This document shows positions 1 through 14,444 of a stretch of DNA of 64,000 nt, one piece after another. Under the pieces are notes generated by a model. It had not been told where the DNA came from. It did not search any database and was given only the letters and a program-made list of their open reading frames with translations. The stretch lies in assembly GCA_964017045.1 (NCBI GenBank), contig OZ024796.1, positions 21,661,510-21,725,509 of the forward strand, read 5' to 3'. Position 1 is the stretch's first letter; each line of letters begins with the position of its first letter. The translations under genes were made by a program, and so were the position numbers. This stretch comes from Omphiscola glabra. Its lineage: Eukaryota; Mollusca; Gastropoda; Lymnaeidae.

Positions 1-2029
1 TGAGGGAAAATTGTTAAAACGAGTTACAATGCTTGAACTGATCCATAGATAGTATCAATGTGAGGAAATAGCTGCCCGTAAGGTTACATGTAAGACAAAA
101 CTAAGGTAACTTATTATAGTAGACAGAACAGGTGAGTTTAACCAGTAAAAATTAGCATATTTTGTAAATTCAATGAAAACTAACCTATTTTCAAAAACAG
201 TTTTATTTGGCACAAAACTTTATAAAACCTCCATATTTGTAAACATGTTTTGCACTTCAAACTATGAAGCTTATTTGTGTAGTTTAAAAAAAGGTAGACA
301 ATAGGTCTACTTTATCTGTTTTAATTAATTCATTATGCATTAGCCTCAACTCAGGTAATAAAAAAACTATGACCAATATGTAAATTAATTTGGATTGAAG
401 GCATGAATTTAAAATTTGTTTCAAATTAAATGTGACGTTAATGAAAAAGTGAAATATATGGTATAGCTGTAGAATTACATTGGAGCCGAAATTTGTCATC
501 CACTTGTTGGAAAATTAAAATTTGCTTAATAAATAAAGGAGAATACTTCAGACAATATGATTTTAATTATTTATTTTCCACAAAAGATACTTGGATAAAA
601 TGTTTTTGATACGTTTTTAACTCTTGTTAGCGTTATTATTTTTATGCTTTTTGAAGAAAAAAAAATCCCAAAACACAACTTGTTGCTGTTAACTTTTAAA
701 AAGTATAAAAATTACAAATTAATTTTTAACCTAAACTTAACTATTTACATAGAAAAAAGATATGGAAGCTTTGGAAAGTATAGAAATCTTGAAAGATTAT
801 TTTAAAACAGGACATCAACGATAAGGAAAATTTTCTTCAACAATAAGTTTTAAGAAAAAATACTTTTAACAAAATTAAATTTTCTATAGAAAGACATGAA
901 CATCAACAATATAATGTCTCTTTAAAACAAAAAGAGAAATATAATTTACCTAGTGATATGCTATTTTACACTGGTATTATTCTATGTTAAGCATCTCAAG
1001 CTTCTAAATAATGCATACTGGACCAGTTCAAAGCCATATATTATTCTGAGTATAACAAATAATTCATAAATATAATAGATAAAGATCTTAACACACAATT
1101 CTCTCAAATATCTTTCTATTATTTAAAACTTATTACTGCTCAGCACACACAAAAATTATTTTCAAAGCCAAATTACCAAGAATGAGATTTCAAATTAAAC
1201 TTTTCTTGATAAAAATGCTTACTGCATGAAGGAATCACTCTATGTATGAAAATATGTACAAGCATAATGAAGAGACTTTCTTTCATGTAGATAAAACAAT
1301 CATTAAATATATAACTGTCATTAGATTAAGTATGTGGATAGATAATGATTTAACACACATTTTAATCGTTGCTATTAACTATGATGGTTCAACACAGGTG
1401 CTAATGAATCTACAAGCCAAATGCTGCACTTGGTGTAATTTTTAAAATTAACTTGAAATTTGCTGCCACTAAGATGAATGCAAAAATAGAGTTGGGTTTG
1501 TGTAGATAAGAATGAAAATTATTTAAATATTTGGATTTGCTAATAGCTTGGTTATTAAAAAAATGCTATCTAAAACAACTCGTCACTCTAAGAAAAATGT
1601 GTCTCCAGAACTGTTTTTTAAAAAGCATTATAAGCTGCTGATACTTTTTTTTAAAAAAACATGAACAATCCTTTCAAGTTCAGTCTATTTGAGGTACTAT
1701 GCAAAAAACAACTAATTGTATGCTTTCCTCCTAAATCTTCCCAAATTCATAATATATTTGAGACAGAATTTAAAATGAAAAATTTCCTTACACTCCCTCT
1801 CCACCCTTCCTAAGCAATAAATAACATTTTTGTGTAAAATCACTCCATTATTTCTTGGTCCATGCAATTTACTTCAGAACTTAATTTAACATCTGGAATA
1901 CTACAGGTTACTCCTCAATCTCCAAAAGTGAAACCTGTTTAGCAATATATGTTTCAACTTTTAAAGATATATATTTAAAATGTTTAAATCCATCTCATCC
2001 ACTTAGGTGTTGAAATGGCAACTATGGTA
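1..2029. other. AT-rich 3' flank of the vasculin gene
   Basis: No coding exon or recognisable repeat is visible. This stretch lies downstream of the vasculin stop codon on the minus strand, so part of it should be 3' UTR. The first canonical minus-strand AATAAA that I see after the stop is at 575-570, which would imply a 3' UTR of roughly 1.45 kb. That assignment is inference only. Confidence 0.4.
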
Positions 2030-5000
2030 TCACAAAGGCTTGTTTCTATCATTTTCTTCATTTTCATTAATAGTACCATTCAGCAAGCCATTTGCAAAAT
2101 TATTTTCCAGCTTGAGATTGAGTGCATTACGTAAAGTTGTCTTCAATCCATTTTTCTGGCCATGACAATGATTTTTAAGCTGAAAATGAAAATCTATCGT
2201 CATTTTGGTGTCATATGGAAATCAATGTTGTCATCACACTTAAGGTCAGGCTTGTCGGTTTTCCAGTTTAAATACTCTGGTCACTCCATATAAAAACAGT
2301 CCTCTTAATTTTTAAAATTCAGAATCATATTCTATAAATGAAACAAATGCACAATTTTAAGATCTTATAAAACGCTGAATACAGTCATCAGTTTATTATT
2401 GTCTAGACAATTATGCTTAAAGAAATTAAAAGTTTTTGCATAAGTTAAATTAAAAATATTATGTTACATACCAGGTGTTGAAACTCCCTTATTTCATCAT
2501 CAGTAATAACATATTCTGTGTTGTCCTCCTCAACCCATCCCATAGACAACAGTAATCTGGAAAAATAAATTAATTAAGTTTAAAAATGTTAACTTTTCAA
2601 AATTTTAATGTGAAAGGTAAAGACCGAGCTCAATATTATTCATTCACTATATAAAAGATACAAAAATTATTTAAGATTGATATCTTTGTCTCAAGTTATT
2701 GAATACGGTAATCACTGTACCTTTTCTCCTCCTCCTCTCCTGAAAGATTTATGTGATCCACATCATTTATAAGAGTTTCTCCATTGACATTACAATCACC
2801 ATTCAGTGGTTTTGTAATGTCCCCATTCAATTTGGAAGTGCCATTCACAATATGCTTGTTGGATTCTTCATTGTCAGGTTCGTGGTTCCCATTCATGTGA
2901 TTGTAATTTGTACTCTCTTCATTCATTGGAGAATCATCAAAATCTTTTACAGACTGAAATGTGACAGGGATTTTTGTGACCACTTAAATGTAAATTGAAA
3001 AACATTACCTACATTAAAGGCAGCTAAATTAACCCGATTTAATTCACTGCATTTTTAGCTCCAACACTTAGCAAATAAGTTCTTTGTTATTCTCACCTGT
3101 TTTTTTTCAATGGCATTTTGATTAAGGTCCTGGTAACTCTCACCATTTCGCACATTACTCTCATTACGAAGGGCCCTAAGAAATTCACTTTTCTTATCAC
3201 CAAGCTTTATAGGCTGAGTTACTATGGCTAAATCTGGAGTTGGGCTCTGTCTTGTTCCCTTAAAAGTTAAAATAAAAACATTTACCAATTTTTTAAAATT
3301 TCTGCAAATTATATCTGTTATTTAACATCCACTTTTTAATGAAAAATTATTAACAGCCATAACTTTAAGCTGTGATCTGTGAAATGCAAATGTGCTATTG
3401 TGTCAAACTCTTTTTTTTTTTTTTTTTTTTTGAGTAACTTTGATATGTATCACTAAAATACCCAAAACTAATAGAAAAAGAAATTATCATAAATTGGACA
3501 AGGAATCATATGGTATGAATGTTGTAAGGAATGTGAAATAATAAATTAAGGCCTTCCTTTTGAGGGGCCAACATCTGAGTCCTACACATTATTTTAATCA
3601 CACAATTTCAGCTTAATTCAAAAGTTACAACAAAAAAATTCGCACATATGAATTATTTACCCTAGTTTTCTATAAATTTTAAGTAAATCTAGCTTGTTAG
3701 AGCTATAGGACCTTAAGAAAAAGTGAAACTTCTGATTCACATTTATAATATTAATTTTAGTAGAGACCGAATTAAGTATCAGCCATAAGACCCCAGAAGT
3801 GGCCATAAGGACCATTATGCCAGTTTGTGGTTTAGAACAACTTCTATATTCTCTACTTGTTCATAGGAAATAAGGTTAATAGACACTCCCATAGGGTAAC
3901 ACAATAATTGTACCCATCTGAAGATATAATAAAATTTTGATTTTGCCTCATCCTAATGTTTTTCTAGCTCAAATCCAGCATAATATGCTAACACCTGACA
4001 AACACAAGTAATAAGGAAGGAGAGGAAAATGGCATTTTTAAAGTGTAAATTAACACAAATAAATTAAAAGCAATTATGAAAAAATTATAAATTTATCAAA
4101 AGCCAGTACAATCAACTCATGAGATATAGAATGGAAAAAAAAAGCAGATTGAAAAAGATTAGTTCAAAAAGTTCATCTTAAACTTTACAATATACCTCTT
4201 TGCTGTTTGGCTTGTTAGATGGACTAAGAGGTGATGAATCTCTAATGCTGCCATTCACACGAACTGGTTCACGACCATTCTTTTTCATTTGACCATTCTA
4301 TGAAATAATCAATAATTAAGGTAAGTGCTTTGTGAAATCAGAAAATTTTATTTCAAAATAACTGGATTTAAGATATAAAGCCAATTTTACAGAATTCCAA
4401 AATAAGTAATATATAACACAAAATTATTATGAAACATCTATTATGATCTCTTAAATCTAGAAACCATACCTTGCTCGGCACCAAAGCTTTGTAAATTCCT
4501 GGTGATGTATTTTTCAATAAATCAGGAGACTCTTCATTTCTGTTAGATTTTGGGGGATTCTCTAATAAAACAAAAAACAGCAATACAAGTAAATAAGATA
4601 AGCATTTTTTAAAAATTGGCTGACAGTATAACAATTTTTCTGTTGAAAATAGATTAAAATAATAAACATAAAAAAGGCTAAAATATAATACATGAAAACA
4701 CAATGTGTGCAATTAAGCCATTTATTTTAATCTCTGTCTACCTGCTTTTGACAGATTCAAAACTGTACTCCGTTGAAACATTTTTTTCAGTTATGGAAGC
4801 TTTTTTAAATATCAATCTATGATTATGAATAATAATGGGATTTTTTTTAGGATTTTAGAGCCTAGTGGCTTTCTCAGACCTTAAAATAAAAAAAAACATC
4901 CACATATTGTAATAGTATGTTGTTGTTTTTTTAAATAAAGGTTTTCTGGAAAAAAATGTTGAGAAATACAATGAGAACAAAATGTGTTTATTATGTAAAA

Positions 5001-8000
5001 GAGAAGTCATCCTTTTTATTATATAATCAAATAAGCCAAAATTGGTGGTGAAATGAAAAAAAAAACATGCAAGTTTCCATAATAATTGTAAATAGCCACT
5101 CTGACCTGTTGTCAGCTCTCTTGAGCCTACCACAGCACTCTCGACTAAACATTGATGCCTAAACGCACTGTCCAATATCTTCTTTGATCACAAGAAGGCA
5201 GATACTACTAACTTTGACAAACACTACACTGCTGCCTCTGAACAACCCTGGCAAACATTGCACTACTGATAACTCTAAACACGAACTCTAGGCAAAAGCA
5301 ACTATCATTATGAGAACTTTATAATCTTCTCCTTGTTACTCATATATACTCACTCACATGTTTGCTGTTTCCCTTTCAACCAACCCCAATTAGACACAAG
5401 AATACATACTTGGACCCATAACTCATGATCATAACAAGTTCACCCAAAACTAAGTGATTCTCATACCTTGACAGCATTCTTATCTTTTAAGAATACACGA
5501 TCAAGCATTAAATAAAAATTGAATAACTGTCTTACCCCATACACCTGAACCTGGTTTTGTCTGCTTCACTTCAGGTGTAGTTTCCCCAGTTCCTACCAGA
5601 GATGGCTGAAAAGAAACATATTACTTTAGTATGTCATAAGCATACTATATTTTAGTGTGTCATAAGCATACTAATTCTAATCAAAATCAATCCAGTGCCT
5701 AAAATTATAATTGACTTTTATTATTTTTAATGAAAGAAAGAAACCTGTATCATGAAATTTTTTTTATTTTCTTACACCTTTAGATACCTATCAAGATCTG
5801 TTAATATGGCTTCTGTAATCAGATATACTGTTACAAATATAAAAGAAAACTAATTGAAAAAAGGCTACAGTCCAAAATAATGCAGGGAAACTAGAGCAAA
5901 TACAATTTGACTTACAAAATCATCACTGAAAGGTCTTTCTTTTTCATTTCCTTTATTTTTTCCTTTCCCCTCTTCCTCTCTGACATCTTTATGGTGATCC
6001 TTGTCGTGATGACTTCGCTTGTGAGGACCCTGGTGGTAGTACTGTGGTTCATATAACTCATAATGGGGACTAAAGTCAGCACCATTCATCTGTACCATTG
6101 AGTTGTATAATTCATTAATATCATAAAGCACATTCTTATAAAACATTTTGGGAAGCATAATTTAAAAAAGTAAATTTAAAAAAAACTGTCACAATAAATT
6201 CAAAGAAAGTTTACCCTCCAACTCCTAAAATTGTACAAAATCTTCTAAAAAACTTACAATACAGTATCTTAATATTAAATAAATAAATATACAGTGTATA
6301 TGATGTAAAAAATAACTACTTGTGTCTAGTGGGATCAAGTTAAGCTGGCGTTTAAAAATGTAACGTCTAAAAGTAGATGATATTACAGTCTGATATATAC
6401 CACAAGCTGTAAATTGTAAATAGGTGAAAGGAAGATGGAAAATTAAAAATCGTACAGCCGTTTTTTTTGCGTTTTAAAAATATATTTCAAAGGCCCCCTC
6501 AGATCTTATAAAATATGTCGAAATCTAATGCTGCTGCGCAGAACAGTTGAGAATGCATTCTCGTTTTGTTTTATAAAAAAGAAATGTCACAAAATTGCGA
6601 CATACAGCGCAGAGACTAATAAAAACAAGGGGCCATCTATATGGTACGTACGCAAAATAGCTATATTTTTCTACCCCCTCCCCCTTGTTGCACACATACT
6701 TTTCCCCCCCCCCCTCTTTTTCTATATCGGTTGCTGTGGCTTGCTCACAGAGGCTTTGCGAAATATTTAAAAATGTTAATAATTTTATTTCCACTTTTAC
6801 TCCAATGTGACAACTTTTGACCATTTGAGTAACTAATGTTTGCAGTTACTAGATAAAGCTTAGTGGCCTATATGTGTTATATTAATTTTTACCCAACCAT
6901 TTATTATTATTATTTTTTTAATGTATATGCTATTTCAAAGTGTACTTGTTAAAATTTAACACAGGGAGCCTGGTGAAAACCTGAATTTGGCATGTGTCTG
7001 GAAACGAACATATTAGAACCACTTGCATAGCCCAACAAAATATATGCCACAAATTTTTCAAAACACACGGCAACATTATGACGATAATTCCTACAAAACA
7101 TTGCTGTTAAATTTACAGCACACGAGATATAAATATGCTATTTTTGGACTTTCGGGATGAATATTGTAGATTTTAAAAAATCGTATGTAATTTCTACCCA
7201 GACCCTCCTTTGGCCACATGCACTCGTAGGAAAAAATCTAAAAAATCGACACATCACCTTTCCCATTCAGTGTCAGTGTACACACAATAAGGATGGCCAA
7301 GGATTAACTAAAAATTTTCAATAGGGTGACTACGTTAATAATAAAATATTAATATTACTGTTGCAGTGTCTAGCGAGTTCGTGAATTATGAAATCATAAA
7401 GCAACAAAATGACCATCACCACTTTCATTATGAAAATATGGTGGTGTTAATGTTATAGACTTAAATATTTAGCGCCCCCCCCCCCCCCAACCCAGACACA
7501 CCCATACAAAATCTCCTAAATCAACACCACTCCATTCGCCTTTCAGGGCAAATGTAAATTAATTATAGATGGTTACCAACCAATCGCATTTCTCGATCCA
7601 TTCGCTGCTGTATGTAGAATGCTAATGCAAGTTAAAACTAACAACTGAAAATGTTCTTTTTAATTATTAATTTTTACTTTTTTTTTTTGTTGAAAAACTA
7701 CCAGAATGTATATATTTTTAATCCGGTCTCTAAAATTGTAGTCCTGGCAGGTGTTGGTGTACAATTGTAAATGACATTTTAAAGTCGTAGATTGTACGCC
7801 AAAATCGTAAGAGTCTGGAAGTTGTACAAATGTTTACAAAATGCTGATCTAAATAAGATTTACACACATTTAATATATATATATATAGTAAACAAAATTT
7901 AAAACTGCAAAGGTTTTTCTCGTTCCCTTCTTCAAATTAGTAGTTTTAATATTAAGTGACAAATATTATCGTGTATCAAATTTTAATACCTGAGGAAAAC

Positions 8001-11000
8001 GTCCTGGGCTGTATTTGGAATCGCGGCTACCCTGACGTGCCAGCGAAGGTTGTGAACTGTACTGCATGCCATACTTTTCATAATTATAACTGGGTGAATA
8101 GTAACCATACCCATATTGATGATATCCGTAGTAGTCATCATCTACGGAATGGTGGCGATATTTTCCCTGACCTGGAGGGTAGCGTTTTGCTAAAAATAAA
8201 TCACAAAAATATTACTGAATGATATATTAGTCATACACATAGCAAACAAAATACAACAAAAATTCTGAAATGCCACATATACTAAAATATTAAAGTACCC
8301 GGTACATTATTATAGTATTTCGATCATGTGAGGTCGGTAGTATTATGAATTGATTTTTTTCAAACCTAGCTATTTGCGTATGTAAAAGTTAATGGATCAA
8401 ATAATTATAAATAACAATTATTAAGTGTAAATTTATATCTGAACTTTTTAAAAATTTTCACAGCGTCCTTTGGTTTCATCATGGCGCGATTCCTATCTGT
8501 CATCCCCACCCTTTCAAACTTCACTGGAGACTAGTCGCATAAGTAAGGCTTCTCTCAAAAGATGAGAGATTTAAAAATCTGTCGTATCTGACAGTTGAAA
8601 GAAAAAAACCTCCTAAAATATATAGTCGAACCCGCTTATCTCGACCTCAGTTAATCCGCCAACCCTATTAAGTCGACGTTTTTGAAGTGGAATCGCCAAA
8701 TTCTCTCTTTGTCTTAGCATTTTCTCATCGGTTATGTCGATTCTTTTATGTCGCCGAATCCTAATATCTCGAGCACAAGAGGGCCAAATTTGCCACTTAA
8801 CGTTGGTTATCTCGATACCCATGACCAATCGCCAGCTTTTGAAAATGTTAGTTATCGATGCCACCTCACCATCTCACTACCGTATTTTCGCTTTTGTATC
8901 GACAACCCCATCTTAGCAGTGCATTGTTGGTTGTCAATGAAATTTGTGGCATACGAGACACATGGGTAAGGGGATTGGTAGGTGTGTCAAAGGTTATAAA
9001 AATATCACTGCAACGTATCGTATTGATCGTGATGGTCATATTGTTGCTTTGTGTGTCACAGTGAACTAGGGGTGGGGGAAGGTTGGTTCCGCCGAGCGAA
9101 ATAATGACGACACAGCACGGAAAGACGTGTTGACGGACTACAGTGTGTTGTGACTATGTCATGTTAAATATTACCACTACAGCGATCTATTTATGAAAAC
9201 ACAAAGCAATAGTATACGGGCATACGATAACTGCAAACATGTTAGCAAACATGTAATGTATGTACATTTTATAGCATTCCGATCGCTTCATCAAACAAAT
9301 AACGGCAACGATGTGTAAAAAATAAACTCCCAAAACATGTGCATGTACATTCTCATTTATTAACGCACATCATGTACATAAAGAAATTTCAAGCACATGT
9401 TAATATTTTGCCGCCATATTGGTTTTCGTTTATCTCGATCATCGATTATCTCGACGCTTTTTGGCAAACCCCGAGGCCGTCGACATTTGTCAAAAGAGAC
9501 AAAAACCAGCAGCAGGACGATTAAAAATTTTTTGTGAGCCATAATTTCTTTTCAAGAACCTGTCAAGAACCATGTTTTTCGGAGCCAAAACCGATTTGTG
9601 GCCGGCTGGCTAAGCCACACTCAGGTTTTTAAAGAGCTGCATGCGGCTCCACGGTTTGCTGACCACTGGCCTAGGCAAATACTTTCTTTGCAGATATTTA
9701 AAATATTCTTTAAAAAGTTATTCACTACACTTGCATATATAAATCAGGATGGCTGCGAGGTCTAAATAGCATCAATTTCAAAATTGTTGAGTTCAATCCC
9801 CAAGCAAAACAAGTAAACCACACACACAAAAAATAAAGCATCACCCCAGAGTTTTAGACAGTCACATTATGTAACATTCTGACGCATGATATAGAATAAG
9901 TTTTAAAATGAATATTGTGTAGCTTTGTATATGGAACAAATAGTACTTCGCCTTTACCCAGATGATCCTACCATTTTATAAAAAAATTGAGAGCAGTACC
10001 ATGGTTCAACTGGTAGGTTGGGGACCACTGGGAAAATTTAATTAACCAAATTAAAAATTCATCAAGCGGAAGCTTTTTAAAGACCTACATACCATCATGA
10101 AAATCAAATGAAGTTTGTCTATGTAGACGATTGTAATCAGATCGTGAATGATATGGATCTTCTCTGCGTTGGCGATTTCTTTCGTTTGAATAATTACTTA
10201 ACTTCTGACTTGCTGTTTTCTGAAGATCCAAAATAGTTATAGTTAAAGGTAATCCTACATTACCTGATGTTGTAGGAAGCATAAAACCCCTTTAAAAATT
10301 CATTGTAACATCATCAATTATATAATATGACACCTGCAGTATTTAGGGATATTTTAAGATAATATATACTTTTTAATTATAACTTACTGAATAACACTAT
10401 AAAGCTTAAGCATTGAAAAAAGGTTTAAATATGCTAATCATATTAGGTAGGTCAAGATCACAGGGTAAATTTGTTAAAATTTAATGACAAAATAATGACA
10501 AGAGATCTTGCTACCCCCAGTTTTCTTGTACTATTTTTAGTTAAAATATGTAAGCCAGATGACAGCGAATCTAAATTAAAAGCAGCATATCATTTCCCCG
10601 ATTACGTTCAGAGTAAAAATGTTGAGAAATAAATCAAATAAAGTAATAAAAATAATCAGATTCAACTAAAATTGTAACAGTTTCACTACCGGTATTTCAA
10701 ACAAGAATCACCTGAAATTTTTCTATCAGACATACAGGATCAGGATTATTTATAAGAAATTAATCATTATCTTACCGAGCTTTTTTTGTGTTAAGACATG
10801 GGAATGCAGTAAAACACAGACAAAAAGTAACTATAATTGTGAATTCTAAATATGATTACACCAAGTCAAGCTAGTTCGGTTCTATGATTATTGATCAGAA
10901 ACAGGAGTCACAGCACAACAAAATAGGTATTTAAGCACAGTTTAAGTTCTTGCATGTGCATTACATAGATTTCACCCCTGCCCGATCACATTATACTTGT

Positions 11001-11522
11001 TTTTATTACACAAGAATTTTAAGCATAAAACTAAGAAAATACAAAAAGCAACTTCTTATTTTGTTGACAAGTTTGAAACGAAACACTGTATCAACAGACT
11101 GAAAATTCTTCATATAAATTAGGGCTTTACAGAGAATCAGTTTATGGTACTTTTAACTGGTATATGGCTCAGCTTTGGTGTCATACTTAATTAAAACTTA
11201 CATCCTGATTTTGACAAATAATTGGCGTTCTCCCCCCCCCCCCCCCCCAATTAAAAATCCACTCTTGCCATCACTTATTTCCGGTACTAGTTTTGTGAGT
11301 GCACAAATATAAGCATTTCACAAAACATGTTAACCAAAATTTAAATTACTGTCATAAAGAAATTCTAAAAATTGTTTTATCATTAATAACCTAAAATATT
11401 CATCTATTGATGCTTCCATTTTAAAAATTGTCATCTTTTTACTAACTTACTGATGAATCTGTTGTTGGAAACTTAAGCCATGGTGGTGCAAAATCTTGCT
11501 TAGGAACATTGCTTTCAGCCAT
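2030..11522 (-). CDS. GPBP1: Vasculin / GC-rich promoter-binding protein 1 family, complete 11-exon CDS
   Basis: Coding exons, in transcript order, are 11522-11451, 10219-10093, 8189-7990, 6089-5916, 5605-5536, 4561-4470, 4297-4196, 3258-3097, 2953-2721, 2556-2472 and 2179-2030. They total 1467 nt (488 residues plus TGA), close to the 473 of human vasculin. All junctions are GT-AG and in phase. Diagnostic blocks are the N-terminal DFAPPWLKFP (residues 10-19), PSLVGTG then GVWENPP (192-217), GIYKALVPSK (near 236-245), DKKSEFLRAL (300-309), RLLLSMGW (411-418) with the acidic DDEIREFQ block after it, and the QKNGL motif near the C-terminus. Residues 67-133 are rich in Tyr, Gly and Ser, and residues 334-410 are rich in Asn and acidic residues; both look disordered. 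The family is a nuclear GC-rich-promoter-binding transcription factor. The start ATG at 11522 sits just inside an exon whose acceptor lies about 12 nt upstream, so the 5' UTR is spliced. Whether it is GPBP1 or GPBP1L1 is not meaningful here: invertebrates generally have one copy. Confidence 0.95.
6210..7830. mobile_element. Interrupted copy of a non-autonomous repeat family in a vasculin intron
   Basis: Two blocks, about 6210-6400 and 7310-7825, match in order the repeat at 41840-42574. Shared words include GTGTCTAGTGGGAT, AACGTCTAAAA and ACAAAATCTCCTAAATCAAC. The right end (CCAAAATCGTAAGAG near 7800) resembles the right ends of the copies at 37.4 and 42.6 kb. The material between the blocks (6400-7300) is a later insertion or replacement. 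It includes a fragment near 6630-6660 (GGGGCCATCTATATGG) related to the repeat at 19.6-20.1 kb. No coding capacity is seen. Confidence 0.6.
8620..9500. mobile_element. Tigger/pogo-like non-autonomous element (degenerate)
   Basis: Starts near 8624 with TCGAACCCGCTTATCTCGAC. The TATCTCGA word then recurs (about 8770, 8810, 9430, 9450), as in subterminal regions of pogo/Tigger elements whose ends resemble CAGTCGAACC..TATCTCGA. The interior has no transposase. The right end is not sharply defined. It lies in a vasculin intron (8190-10092). Confidence 0.45.
9560..9675. mobile_element. Fragment with a hAT-type right end
   Basis: Contains AAAGAGCTGCATGCGGCTC followed by GCTGACCACTGG, the usual right end of a Charlie-like hAT MITE (GCCGACCACTG). 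Similar ends are seen near 24955 and 45590. No matching left end or target duplication was found. Confidence 0.4.
9745..9812 (+). repeat. tRNA-like SINE head (probable)
   Basis: TGGCTGCGAGGTCTAAA fits an RNA polymerase III A box, and GAGTTCAATCCCC about 35 nt later fits a B box (GTTCRANYC). The spacing is tRNA-like, but the sequence does not fold into a clean cloverleaf, so this is more likely a SINE head than a tRNA gene. It sits in the vasculin intron, antisense to the gene. Confidence 0.4.
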
Positions 11523-11534
11523 AACTCAAAAAAC

Positions 11535-14315
11535 TGCAATCACATACACATTATTTTCACCTGTGGTGGGAAATCAATGAATATATACATTTTAGTCTGA
11601 TAAATGAAATAATATAAACATCATGGAAAAAATAATGAAAACTTCAAGAAATTCGGCAAACCTATATTTGACTCCTTGAGTGGGTGCATGGCTAAGCTAT
11701 CAGATGTGAGACAATGACAAAGACAGTGTCAATAAAAAAAAAAATACTTCTGAAGTAGCACATACACTAAGTATAGTCATAGTATTGGTTTTTAAAATAA
11801 GATAAAGTTTGAAAAATATCTTTATTTATAAAAGAATCTGGTAACACAACTCATAAAAATGCAAGTGCTAAAAGGGTTTTTCAACCAGTTTATAATAGCA
11901 ACAAAAAAAATAAGATAAATTTTAGTTTTTAAACAGGATAACATAACCCACCTTCATCCAATCAGACATAGACTAAAGCAGCCGTGTTGACTTTAATGGC
12001 AGATCCACTATTCAAGATTATTTTTCAGGACAACATATGTGAAATAAGACTTGCAAATATGAGATCTAAGGCACTTTGGAGCATAACAATTAATGAAAGT
12101 CACTGCAGACTGTACTATACAAATTATTTACACTTAATGATATGATGATTAGCTTATAAATATTTAGAATTGAAATGACATGATAGGCATGTTAGCTCAG
12201 GGATCCTCTCCTGTTACTTTCTTTCTGCTAAGACATATCCTTGATGATTTGTGACCAGCTTCACTTTCTCAAATAATATGCAAGTTTAGCTTCAGTTTTG
12301 CTTTTGGATAAAATTTGTATAGGCATACCTCTACAAAATCATATTTTATAATCTAACCTACTATGTGATTTAACACAGGCAAAAAGCCTAAAACGGTGAG
12401 ATTTTTAACTACTGAAGCATCATTATGAAAATTGAGCCGTCTTAGAACAAAGTATTAACCAAGCAAATTATTGACTGTAAAATGTGGTCAAATAAACTTT
12501 ACATGTCTGAATACATAGTTCACTTTTAATCCCATGAAACATTTCCTTAAAAAATCAAACTTAATGCACGAGATTATGTGAGCTCAAGTCTTCATTTGTG
12601 ATCACAAAGAAATCTAGGTAGGTGAGCGCTCGCCAAAGTCCACTAAATATTATGAGGCCATTCCAAGGAATACTTGTTTTTTTTTATCTGAAAGAGATTA
12701 CAATGATAGACATTTTTTTAAAAATTGTCAGATTCATGCTGGGAAAATTAATTATTTTAAAAATAATTGAAATGGAAGAATGGTTTAAGTTTACTGCAAG
12801 TTCCTTGATTAAAAATTATTTTTTTTACCATGATTCTATCACCCTATGATGGTTGAAAACCTTTAATTGGACATTTAGAACAAATAAAAGGCATACATGA
12901 TAAATACCTAGACATTGTCTTTGGGCTAAAATCTAATTATATCAAATTGAGTGTGTTATTGATTATAATTTCATGTTATTTCATAAGGTGACCATAATAA
13001 GTTTGTGACATATTTGTAAATTAAACTTTATTTACTGCTGTTCATAAATCAAACAAGGCAGGGGGGAGAAACAAGACTAAGGATTACCAATACAATTTTG
13101 TTAACTTTTGTCAATGCAGCATTCACTGACTGTCTAAATTCCTGATCATAAAAACTCCAACCACACCCAATGTCATATTTGCAATTAGATAGTTTGGTAA
13201 GCTACCACTTGAGCTTCGGTTATGAAAAAATACTGTTTCTCCAGTTTGAAGTGCATTTAAATCCTTGTACTTGTTGTCCATTAATAGTACAGTGAAGAGA
13301 GAGTGACTGGGTCTTAGTCTTAGGTGGCATAAATAGAGAGCGTGTGCGCTGTTCTCTCATTGAAGTGAAAGACTGACATGTGATCACGTTACATGAGTAC
13401 AAAGAGAGATACATCATTATAGTCTCAAGGTATTGTATCGGACGGATGGGCTGCTTATGCAAACAGAAACCAGATCAGACACAGAATCTATGATTACACC
13501 ATTGTGGTCCATCAAAATTTTGTTGATCCAAATAATGCTGGTGTCCACACAAAGAATGCTGAAAACATGTGGAAGCATACTACAAAGCGCAAATTGAAAA
13601 GATAGTTTAGCACAAGCCGCAATCTTTTCCCTTATTATTTGCATGAGTTCATGTGCCACAAACATTTTCATGAATATATTTTTTTTAAACTTCATTGTTA
13701 CGTTGGGGGAGAACTATGCATAATCTCAAGCTCTTTTGCTCAAGTGGTAGATTACCGGCAATAGTTGGACTCTCGCTCTGTCTTGTTTTCATTTTGTGAA
13801 AACAAAATGATAAATGTCACCATTTGTCTTTGATATTATACCGCTCCAGTTTTTTTATATTTAAACTTTTCTAGTTGTTAATCATCAAGGATTTATAAGT
13901 GAACTCACTGTTATTTAAAGTTTGGCTTACTACTAATAAATAAATAATAAGAAGTTAAGCAAGCCCAGAGTGTTTACTTATGTTCTGTTTATTAGACCTA
14001 CTACACTACAAATAAAAAAGTCAAACTGAAAATTGCAGTAGTTTCTTTTAAATAATCATTGCTTACTCAAATGCATCAATCACTCCCAAATAAACTTAGT
14101 AGCACTTTATTTAAGCACTATAAAAAACTTTATATATATATACATTTATATTGCGGTATAAACGAAGTTCCTAATCAACTTCTTAGTAGCAGGTCAAGGA
14201 GGAACAGTCGACTGACTAGGTGCTCTGCTGTGCTCGAAATTGAAGTTGTTTTTGTTTTATTTTAAGATAAATCTTTCATATTATCATAAAACTTTCAGTA
14301 TAATGCATTATTTAC
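11535..14315 (-). other. Large 5' intron of vasculin
   Basis: Lies between the acceptor just upstream of the ATG exon and the proposed first-exon donor at 14315-14314. It is AT-rich. Short open frames at 13220-13695 on the minus strand match no family I recognise. No repeat with clear ends is seen. Confidence 0.4.
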
Positions 14316-14440
14316 CTCGAATAGAATTGTTTCTTTGCAACAAAATGAAATAATAAATTCATAAATTTTCAACGTCAATCCGTTTAATAATTGTTTTTGT
14401 TGGAGAAACCGTTTACATGCATGTCACTCAAAACAATGTA
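14316..14440 (-). other. GPBP1: Candidate noncoding first exon of vasculin
   Basis: A consensus donor (ATTCGAG|GTAAAT, minus strand) sits at 14316/14315, immediately downstream of the motif-rich promoter at 14445-14478. The ATG exon has an acceptor but no upstream coding, so a noncoding first exon is required. This is the best candidate. The transcription start is not determined. Confidence 0.45.
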
Positions 14441-14444
14441 AAGA

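Noticed and set aside
9745..9812. tRNA gene
   Set aside because: A and B boxes fit, but acceptor and anticodon stems do not pair cleanly; a SINE head is more likely.
13220..13695. Minus-strand frames of 80 and 92 codons near the vasculin first intron
   Set aside because: No family resemblance, no splice signals joining them to vasculin, and overlapping in different frames.
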